Assembly: GCA_934699305.1 (NCBI GenBank)
Contig: CAKUWM010000082.1
Location: 1-9,904, forward strand
Origin: an uncultured Saprospiraceae bacterium
Lineage (GTDB): Bacteria > Bacteroidota > Bacteroidia > Chitinophagales > Saprospiraceae
Direction of reading: 5' to 3'
DNA length: 9,904 bases
A model generated the notes under the pieces. The model was not told the origin of the DNA, did no database searches, and saw nothing but the letters and a program-made list of their open reading frames with translations. Each line of letters opens with the position of its first letter. The first letter of the stretch is position 1. The position numbers and the translations under genes were made by a program. This document shows, piece after piece, positions 1 to 5,244 of this stretch.

Positions 1-208
1 CTGTTCGGTTAATGCAGTTTAATGCTTTAGCCAAAATCCTTGCACATGTAGTCTTTCCTACTCCTCTCGGCCCTGTAAATAAGAATGCATGAGCCAACTT
101 ATCTTGTGAAAACGCCATCTTAAGCGTATGCGAGATATGCTCTTGTCCCAAAACGTCCTGAAATCGGGCGGGCCGGTATTTTCTTGCGGAAACAATAAAT
201 TGAGTCAT
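1..208 (-). CDS. dnaX: DNA polymerase III subunit gamma/tau, N-terminal part (runs off the window edge)
   Basis: This is the clamp-loader ATPase of the replicative DNA polymerase; it helps open and load the sliding clamp in the cytoplasm. Only the first 69 codons are present, reading leftward from an ATG at 208-206. The protein opens MTQFIVSARKYRP, the usual DnaX opening (ARKYRPxxFxDVxGQ). It continues with LGQEH at 20-24, LAHAFLFTG at 38-46 and a Walker A loop GPRGVGKTT at 46-54. Cys65 in AKALNC is where the family has its first zinc-ligand cysteine. The AAA+ core, zinc module and C-terminal domains lie outside the window. The gene is divergent from nadE, with 263 bases between them. A -7 motif sits 34 bases upstream of the start. 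The family identification is secure; whether this genome makes a separate gamma form cannot be seen. Confidence 0.95.
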   Translation of the reverse strand, partial: MTQFIVSARKYRPARFQDVLGQEHISHTLKMAFSQDKLAHAFLFTGPRGVGKTTCARILAKALNCINRT

Positions 209-241
209 AAAGTCAAAGATATGACTATCATGTGATGTATG

Positions 242-249
242 CAAATGTA
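242..249 (-). promoter_or_regulatory. Putative Bacteroidota -7 promoter element of dnaX
   Basis: On the minus strand this reads TACATTTG, a full match to the TAnnTTTG -7 element of the Bacteroidota sigma factor, and it is followed by CA. Transcription would start near 235 and leave a leader of about 27 nt before the dnaX ATG at 208. No clear TTG is found at the usual 17-23 nt spacing upstream, so the call rests on the -7 match and its position. Confidence 0.5.
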
Positions 250-471
250 TCTTTTAATTAGGATTTTGTGCATCCTCCCTTATCACACAACCAACTGTAT
301 AACAATATTTTATACCACTCCACACCCTAAAACTATCGCAATACTTCTATTATTCATCTATAAGCCTTCATTACACCGATTGATTCGGAAAGAAGGTGTG
401 GTCTATGATTGAATTAGAATGATATTTTATGAAAAAATGATATCTTTCACCCAATTTTAAATTCAAATTCG

Positions 472-2109
472 ATGAAAATCGCATTAGCACAACTCGATTA
501 CACAATAGGTGACTTTGAAGGCAATCTGAATAAAATCACTTCTTATGTTAAAAAGGCAGAAGACGAGGGAGCCGATATTGTTTGCTTTGGTGAATTGGCC
601 ACCTGTGGATATCCACCGGGGGATTTCCTCAATTTCAAGGAATTTATCCACCGTTGTGAACAGTCGATAGAACAAATTAAACTACTTTCATCACATATAG
701 CCATCATCATTGGGTCTCCTTCGGTCAATCCGAAGATTGAAGGCAAAGACTTACTCAATAGTGCTTATTTTCTGCACCAGGGGGAAGTGATTGGAGTGGC
801 GCACAAGGCTCTACTGCCAACCTATGACATCTTTGACGAATACCGTTATTTTGAGCCCGCCGCAGACTTTTCTATCATTGAATTTATGGGCAAAAAGATA
901 GCTCTGACAGTATGTGAAGATATTTGGAATGTCGGCAATGACAATCCGCTTTATCCGATATGTCCGATGGATGAATTAATGGGACAATCTCCTGATATGA
1001 TGATTAATATTAGTGCTTCTCCCTTTGATTATATGCAGGCTGAGGATAGGATGAATGTTATCCGGGCAAATACCGACCGGTACAAGCTACCTCTTTTCTA
1101 TATCAATCATACAGGGGCACAGACAGACATCGTATTTGACGGGGGATCTGTTGTTGCCTCGCCCGACGGAAACATATATCGGGAGATGCCGTATTTTACA
1201 GAAACTTTGGAATGTTTTAATTTGGATGAAGTAATAAAAGGTGGAGTAAACAACATACAACAACGTGCAAAGGTATCACTAATCCACCGGGCACTCCTTG
1301 TCGGTATTCAGGCATATTTTAGGAAGCTCAATTTAAAATCTGCCATTTTAGGACTTTCCGGAGGCATAGATAGTGCCGTCGTTGCTGTACTTGCGGTTCA
1401 AGCTCTTGGCAAAGATAATGTTAGGGTCGTCTTGATGCCATCACAATACAGTTCTTCTCATAGTATAGAAGATGCTACAGCATTGGCACAAAAGCTTGGA
1501 ATTCGGTTTGATATTGTTCCGATAAAACATTCTTTTGATGCCATAGAATACACCTTGCAGCCCCTTTTTATCGGCAAGGACGCTGATGTAACTGAAGAAA
1601 ATATACAAGCCCGCATAAGAGGAATTCTTTTGATGGCGCTAAGTAATAAGTATGGAAACATTTTACTCAATACCAGTAATAAAAGCGAGATGGCTGTCGG
1701 ATATGGCACCTTGTATGGCGATATGTGTGGAGGTCTTGCCGTATTGGGAGACGTGTATAAAACGGAGGTTTATCAACTTGCACAGTATATCAATAGGGAA
1801 GAAGAAATTATCCCCAATCATTCCATTATCAAGCCACCTTCAGCCGAATTGAGGCCTGGACAAAAGGATAGCGATAGCCTACCGCCTTATGAGGTTTTAG
1901 ATCCTATTCTGTATCACTATATTGAAGAATCTAAGAGTCCGGAAGAAATTATCGCAATGGGATATGAACGCATTTTGGTATTAAACATACTTCGTAAGGT
2001 TAATATCAATGAGTTTAAGCGCAAACAATCTGCACCTGTTATTAGAGTCTCTCCCAAAGCTTTTGGGCCGGGTCGCAGGATGCCCATCGTCGGAAAATAT
2101 TTATCCTAA
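472..2109 (+). CDS. nadE: Glutamine-dependent NAD+ synthetase
   Basis: This enzyme catalyses the last step of NAD+ synthesis: nicotinic acid adenine dinucleotide, ATP and glutamine give NAD+ in the cytoplasm. The 545-residue length fits the two-domain, glutamine-using form. Residues 1 to about 260 are a nitrilase-type glutaminase with the triad Glu41 (GELATCGYPP), Lys112 (AHKALLP) and Cys148 (TVCEDIWN). The rest is the synthetase, with the ATP pyrophosphatase loop SGGIDS at 296-301, the NTSNKSEMAVGYGT signature from 400, and the GQKDSDSLPPYE loop from 463 that shapes the deamido-NAD site. All expected catalytic residues are present, so the enzyme should be active and able to use glutamine directly. 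The ATG at 472 lies just before the conserved IALAQLDYTIGD start of the nitrilase fold. The gene stands alone on the plus strand, divergent from dnaX and convergent with the lipoprotein cluster. No convincing plus-strand terminator follows. Confidence 0.97.
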   Translation: MKIALAQLDYTIGDFEGNLNKITSYVKKAEDEGADIVCFGELATCGYPPGDFLNFKEFIHRCEQSIEQIKLLSSHIAIIIGSPSVNPKIEGKDLLNSAYFLHQGEVIGVAHKALLPTYDIFDEYRYFEPAADFSIIEFMGKKIALTVCEDIWNVGNDNPLYPICPMDELMGQSPDMMINISASPFDYMQAEDRMNVIRANTDRYKLPLFYINHTGAQTDIVFDGGSVVASPDGNIYREMPYFTETLECFNLDEVIKGGVNNIQQRAKVSLIHRALLVGIQAYFRKLNLKSAILGLSGGIDSAVVAVLAVQALGKDNVRVVLMPSQYSSSHSIEDATALAQKLGIRFDIVPIKHSFDAIEYTLQPLFIGKDADVTEENIQARIRGILLMALSNKYGNILLNTSNKSEMAVGYGTLYGDMCGGLAVLGDVYKTEVYQLAQYINREEEIIPNHSIIKPPSAELRPGQKDSDSLPPYEVLDPILYHYIEESKSPEEIIAMGYERILVLNILRKVNINEFKRKQSAPVIRVSPKAFGPGRRMPIVGKYLS

Positions 2110-2214
2110 ACCCTAATTCCGCATTAGTCAAATACAGAATTGATCAGTACATCGGGATTGCCCTCATAATCAGCACTATACGACCTTTCAAATTCTTTAC
2201 TGCTTAATTCGGAC

Positions 2215-2253
2215 TAAAAAAACAAAGCCACTTCCTGATTCAAGAAGTGGCTT
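2215..2253 (-). terminator. Intrinsic terminator of the three-lipoprotein cluster
   Basis: A perfect 10-bp stem pairs 2225-2234 (AAGCCACTTC) with 2244-2253 (GAAGTGGCTT) around a 9-nt loop. Read on the minus strand, the stem is followed by TGTTTTTTTAG, a classic U tract. It begins 24 bases past the stop codon of the last lipoprotein gene. On the plus strand the stem is followed by GCTTCGC with no T run, so it should end minus-strand transcripts and not nadE. Confidence 0.88.
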
Positions 2254-2277
2254 GCTTCGCATGAATAATGCTCCAAT

Positions 2278-2658
2278 TTATTTGGTTTGACCCTTAGAAA
2301 GAGCCGTAAATTCCTCTGTTTTTGACTTGATGATCGCGCTTAGCTTAACGCCTTCGGCACCTGCCTTTTCAACCATAGCATTTCCTTCAGCTGCTATCGT
2401 GCTAAACTTTTCGCCCAATTTTGTCAGACAATCCATATTTTTCTCATCCAAGCACTTCTTGTATTCTTTCAATAAATCATCATACGTAGCAGCATACTGA
2501 TCTACCTCCGGGGAAGAAAATTCAGGAACTCTTTGTTCTGTAGGAGCTACAGTAGTAGTAGTTGCAGTGTTCTCTGCCGGTGTTGCATCAGCTGGATTGC
2601 TTTTTTTACAACTTGCCAAAGAAAGCACTACCAAAAATAAAAAACCTAATATTCTCAT
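2278..2658 (-). CDS. Small lipoprotein, third member of a tandem paralogous trio
   Basis: The product is a 126-residue predicted lipoprotein of unknown function. Residues 1-16 are a signal peptide ending in the lipobox LASC, with Cys17 as the lipidated residue, followed by KK. Residues 20-48 are a Thr/Ala/Pro-rich linker. About 50-123 look alpha-helical (VDQYAATYDDLLKEYKKCL, then a turn, LTKLGEKFSTIAAEG, then KLSAIIKSKTEEFTAL). It aligns over nearly its whole length with the first gene of the cluster and more weakly with the middle one. Unlike them it has two cysteines in the helical part, Cys69 and Cys77, on either side of a predicted turn; they could form a disulfide in the periplasm. The ATG at 2658 is fixed by the signal peptide. 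It lies 28 bases after the middle gene and is followed by the terminator, so it is probably the last gene of a C-B-A operon. No acidic surface-export signal follows the cysteine. Confidence 0.85.
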   Translation of the reverse strand: MRILGFLFLVVLSLASCKKSNPADATPAENTATTTTVAPTEQRVPEFSSPEVDQYAATYDDLLKEYKKCLDEKNMDCLTKLGEKFSTIAAEGNAMVEKAGAEGVKLSAIIKSKTEEFTALSKGQTK

Positions 2659-2686
2659 GTTTTTAATTTATATAATTTTAAATGTA

Positions 2687-3133
2687 TTAATTCGGGTTTT
2701 CTCCGGCCACAATTGCAGAATATTCCTTCTGTCTGGTCGCTAAGTATTGTTTGAAATTAGAAAGTTCATCGCCACTAAGTCCTTTGATGACAGTAGCGGA
2801 TTTTGAGGATAATTCTAATAACTTATCAGTTAGGCCGGACAAACTTTGTTGTTTGGAATTACTCACAGCCTCCCAATAAGACGACATGAAGGCATCATAC
2901 TCTTTCACAAAGTCTGTTGCTTCCTTTGATTTGAACACCGGAGCTGCTGATAAATTGAAAGCAGCGCCTTCTCTTGCCGGCATTGGGGCGAGCTTTGTTT
3001 TGACGCCACTTTCCACCTGAACCGTATCTGTTGGAATAGAAGTTGCAGCCTGTTCTGTCGTTGCGGTATCACTTTTGCAAGCCATCAATGAGCTTATCAA
3101 AATGCTTAAAATCAATACTTTTTTCATAGTCAT
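2687..3133 (-). CDS. Small lipoprotein, middle member of the tandem trio (divergent paralogue)
   Basis: The product is a 148-residue predicted lipoprotein of unknown function. The signal peptide ends in the lipobox LMAC with Cys19. The linker (20-65) is longer than in the neighbours and contains a Pro/Met-rich stretch (KLAPMPAREG). Residues 70-142 are predicted helical (EATDFVKEYDAFMSSYWEAV, LTDKLLELSSKSA, ELSNFKQYLATRQKEYSAIV). The pattern of an aromatic-Asp pair, a short charged helix, an LTxL helix and a final helix ending Tyr/Phe-(S/T)-A-(I/L) matches both neighbours at the same spacing, so I place it in the same family though it is much more divergent. Two in-frame starts exist, at 3133 (MTMKK) and 3127 (MKK); the second looks like the more usual signal-peptide start. 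It is separated from the upstream gene by 57 bases and from the downstream gene by 28, with no terminator between. Confidence 0.83.
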   Translation of the reverse strand: MTMKKVLILSILISSLMACKSDTATTEQAATSIPTDTVQVESGVKTKLAPMPAREGAAFNLSAAPVFKSKEATDFVKEYDAFMSSYWEAVSNSKQQSLSGLTDKLLELSSKSATVIKGLSGDELSNFKQYLATRQKEYSAIVAGENPN

Positions 3134-3190
3134 GTGTTATATCATCCGCCTCAAAAAGCAGATAATTTTTGATAGTTAAAGTTTGTTAGT

Positions 3191-3568
3191 TTATTTTTTT
3201 GTCCCTTGAGAAATCGCGGTAAATTCAGCCGCTTTTTCTGTCATTATTTGGATGAGCTTTTGTTGATTTTCACCGGTTGCTTCTTTTACTGCCTTGTCAC
3301 CTTGAGCCGTTAATTCAGTGAATTTAGTGGTTAGATTAGTGAGAGCAGCAGCGTCTTTAGCTTCCAATGCTGTTTTATATTCAGTTAATAGATTGTCATA
3401 AGATGCAATATATTGGTTGATATCATCCGATGTTATTCCGGTAGCTTCACCTACTTCAGCAGCAGTTGTAGTCTCGGTTTGTGTGGCAGCTGGTTCAGTA
3501 GCAGTCGTTGCTTTCTTACAACTTGCCATAGAAAGTAGCAATAAAAATAAAAAACTAAATGTTCTCAT
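3191..3568 (-). CDS. Small lipoprotein, first member of the tandem trio
   Basis: The product is a 125-residue predicted lipoprotein of unknown function and the first gene of the cluster in transcription order. The signal peptide MRTFSFLFLLLLSMASC has its lipobox Cys at 17 and is followed by KK. Residues 20-45 are a low-complexity Thr/Ala/Glu linker. About 48-121 form three predicted helices (INQYIASYDNLLTEYKTAL, LTNLTTKFTELTAQGDKAV, QQKLIQIMTEKAAEFTAI). It is clearly paralogous to the 2278-2658 gene: signal peptide, helices and even the AT-rich bases around the start codon resemble each other, which points to a duplication that included the leader. Where that gene has Cys69 and Cys77, this one has alanines. 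The promoter is not obvious close to the gene; candidate -7 motifs lie far upstream, leaving a long leader with a strong hairpin. Many Bacteroidota small lipoproteins remain unassigned and I do not recognise this family by name. Confidence 0.85.
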   Translation of the reverse strand: MRTFSFLFLLLLSMASCKKATTATEPAATQTETTTAAEVGEATGITSDDINQYIASYDNLLTEYKTALEAKDAAALTNLTTKFTELTAQGDKAVKEATGENQQKLIQIMTEKAAEFTAISQGTKK

Positions 3569-3663
3569 GTTAATAATTTAAAAATATGTATTTAATAAAA
3601 GTATAATTCCTTAAATATTATATGGTTTTAAATAGTTCCATATCATCATAAAATATATTTAAA

Positions 3664-3701
3664 TTTCTTCGATTTTATTTTGTTTCAAAAAATCGAAGAA
3701 A
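3664..3701. repeat. Perfect 13-bp inverted repeat (hairpin) upstream of the lipoprotein trio
   Basis: The arm TTTCTTCGATTTT at 3664-3676 is the exact reverse complement of AAAATCGAAGAAA at 3689-3701, with a 12-nt loop. It lies about 96 bases upstream of the first lipoprotein ATG. On the minus strand the stem is followed by TTTAAATATATTTT, only a broken T run, so it is a poor terminator. A leader RNA structure or a protein-binding palindrome fits equally well. Confidence 0.6.
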
Positions 3702-3892
3702 ATGTTCAATGTATCATTGTGACGTGATGTTTGTAAAAAAGTCAAAAGTTTTATCATTTTATTTTACAAATTGCTAATGTCACATCTTTCCCTTATCCCA
3801 ATTATATCCGTTCTCACCTTCCATTTCTATCTTACTCGATGAAACTTTTTATTACCTACCGTGTAATACTATACGATATGAAATATTTTGTG

Positions 3893-3900
3893 CAAAGATA
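3893..3900 (-). promoter_or_regulatory. Putative -7 promoter element for the lipoprotein cluster
   Basis: The minus strand reads TATCTTTG followed by CA, an exact TAnnTTTG match and the form most often seen in Bacteroidota promoters. Transcription from here would start near 3886 and give a leader of about 318 nt to the first lipoprotein ATG at 3568. The nearest upstream TTTG (complement of 3913-3916) is only 12 nt away, too close for the usual -33 spacing, so the -33 side is unsupported. A weaker alternative lies at 3743-3750 with TTTG 16 nt upstream. Confidence 0.45.
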
Positions 3901-4077
3901 ATACCGATTATACAAATAATAGTGACCTATTCCAATGTGTGTATAACAAATTGCCCTTTCAATTTTATTCCAATCAACGTCTGACTGTTTAATACCGATT
4001 TGACTTTATAATATAGACCAATTAATGGAAATGACATATTGTACTTAAAGATGTCAATGCAATGCTCAACATCCCTG

Positions 4078-5136
4078 TCATTCAATCACTTTTATTTCTA
4101 CGCGTCGATTCTGCTTTGCCTCTTCTTCATTTTTGGGTTCAGGAAATACCATCTGGGAGTTGGAATAAGATTTACATATATATTTTTTAGTATCTACATT
4201 GGCTTGATTAAGATAATCTCTGATGGCGTGGGTTCTATCTAATGCCAGGTTAAAATACCAATTAGGATCACCAAAGTAGGATTTAGGTCCATTGACGTGC
4301 CCTCCTATTTCAAGGCTGAGGCTGGGATTGCTTCTCACAAAGCGTAATAAATTTATCAGTTCCGGCTTTGATTCAGGCAATAATATTGCTTTATCTCCAA
4401 CAAAATAGAGGTTTTGTAGGGCAACTTTTTCCCCGGCTTTAATTTTATTGATGGTTATATCACCGATAGGCAAATCTTTGGATGTGTTGATAGTCCGGGT
4501 AGAAAACATGTAACCCGGTGCAAAGACACCAAAAGTTACATCTTTTTTTTCAGGTACTATAAATGCAAAGTTCCCTTTATCATCGGTAGTTGTTGAGTCT
4601 AAAAGGCCATTAGCCTGAATAAATATCGTAGCTTTTGATTTTTTACTTCCCTTGAGGACAACCCTACTCTTAAAAAGTCGGTATTTCTGAATTTCGAAGA
4701 CAAATATATTGGCTCGTCGGTTAAAAGCCCTACCATCTTCATCAACATTGGGCAGGACAGGCTTTATTTCACCGATGCCTTTGGTTGAAATAAGAATTTC
4801 GGGAACTCCTATTTCCAATAGGTATGCTTTAATTGCAGATGATCTCCTTTCTGATAACTTTTGGTTGTATTGGAGGCTGCCAATTGAATCCGTATGCGCC
4901 TGAATACGAAAGACATAGGGCGTGACGACATTTAATTCCTCAAAGAAGTCTTTTATTTCTTCTTTAAATTCATCGGATATCTTATAGGAATCTGATTCAA
5001 AATGTACGGTCAAACGATCCTTGAGAGTCTCAGTAAATTGACCATAAGAGAGAGGATAATAGCTGACATAGAGGCACAATATCAGTATTATCCGTATCCA
5101 TTTTTTTTGTATGTAAGGAGTTAAAGCCACCTTCAC
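4078..5136 (-). CDS. Double-OmpA-domain envelope protein with a central beta-sandwich-like segment
   Basis: The product is a 352-residue predicted periplasmic or outer-membrane-associated protein. Residues 1-32 are a signal peptide (hydrophobic IRIILILCLYVSYYPL, likely cut after SYG). Residues 38-150 are a standard OmpA-like peptidoglycan-binding domain: HTDSIG with Asp83, then YNQKLSERRSSAIKAYL with Arg98, and GRAFNRRANI near its end. In the family the Asp and Arg contact diaminopimelate in peptidoglycan. Residues about 155-232 resemble a carboxypeptidase-regulatory or Ig-like segment (DDKGNFAFIVP, VFAPGY). Residues 240-352 are a second OmpA-like domain (LYFVGDKAILLPES, EIGGHVNGP, LALDRTHAIRDYL, NRRVEIKV) in which the HTD motif has become HVN and an insertion follows. 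The start is a GTG at 5136-5134; no in-frame ATG lies near the signal peptide. It follows the kinase gene by 108 bases on the same strand with no clear terminator between, so co-transcription is likely, though a -7 motif lies in the gap. Confidence 0.87.
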   Translation of the reverse strand: MKVALTPYIQKKWIRIILILCLYVSYYPLSYGQFTETLKDRLTVHFESDSYKISDEFKEEIKDFFEELNVVTPYVFRIQAHTDSIGSLQYNQKLSERRSSAIKAYLLEIGVPEILISTKGIGEIKPVLPNVDEDGRAFNRRANIFVFEIQKYRLFKSRVVLKGSKKSKATIFIQANGLLDSTTTDDKGNFAFIVPEKKDVTFGVFAPGYMFSTRTINTSKDLPIGDITINKIKAGEKVALQNLYFVGDKAILLPESKPELINLLRFVRSNPSLSLEIGGHVNGPKSYFGDPNWYFNLALDRTHAIRDYLNQANVDTKKYICKSYSNSQMVFPEPKNEEEAKQNRRVEIKVIE

Positions 5137-5226
5137 TTCAAATCAATATTTATTATAATTGCTAAGTTAAGACAAATAACGTTATGAATCAATTTTTGGT
5201 ACATGATTTTTTAACTTTGAAGCTTT

Positions 5227-5234
5227 CAAATATA
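5227..5234 (-). promoter_or_regulatory. Possible -7 promoter element of the OmpA-like gene
   Basis: The minus strand reads TATATTTG, a full TAnnTTTG match, in the 108-base gap between the kinase stop codon and the OmpA-like start. Transcription would begin near 5220 with an 84-nt leader. There is no clear -33 TTG, and the gap is very AT-rich, so a chance match is possible. If real, it lets the OmpA-like gene be expressed apart from the kinase. Confidence 0.35.
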
Positions 5235-5244
5235 ATAATTTTGC

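Larger units (their letters stand above)
3569..4077. other. 509-base AT-rich intergenic gap: leader and control region of the lipoprotein cluster
   Basis: No convincing gene lies here. Reading toward the lipoprotein cluster (minus strand), it holds a perfect -7 motif at 3893-3900, a weaker -33/-7 pair at 3767-3770 and 3743-3750, and a perfect 13-bp hairpin at 3664-3701. The 11-bp sequence TAATACCGATT occurs twice, at 3899-3909 and 3990-4000. A 14-codon minus-strand frame (3824-3780) is present without other support. The side next to the OmpA-like gene has no strong terminator. Confidence 0.6.

Noticed and set aside
441..448. TATCTTTC as a -7 element for nadE
   Set aside because: It misses the final G of TAnnTTTG and the nearest upstream TTG (409-411) is 29 nt away, outside the usual spacing.
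4050..4073. Weak hairpin GATGT...ACATC just past the OmpA-like stop codon as a terminator
   Set aside because: Only a 5-bp stem with a 14-nt loop and a run of three T on the minus strand; not convincing.
3569..4077. CRISPR array, tRNA or attachment site in the intergenic gap
   Set aside because: No regularly spaced repeats, no cloverleaf-forming sequence and no integrase or tRNA end were seen.
5213..5229. TTTGAA-GCT-TTCAAA hairpin after the kinase gene as a terminator
   Set aside because: The stem has 6 mostly A-T pairs and on the minus strand it is followed by an A-rich, not T-rich, stretch.
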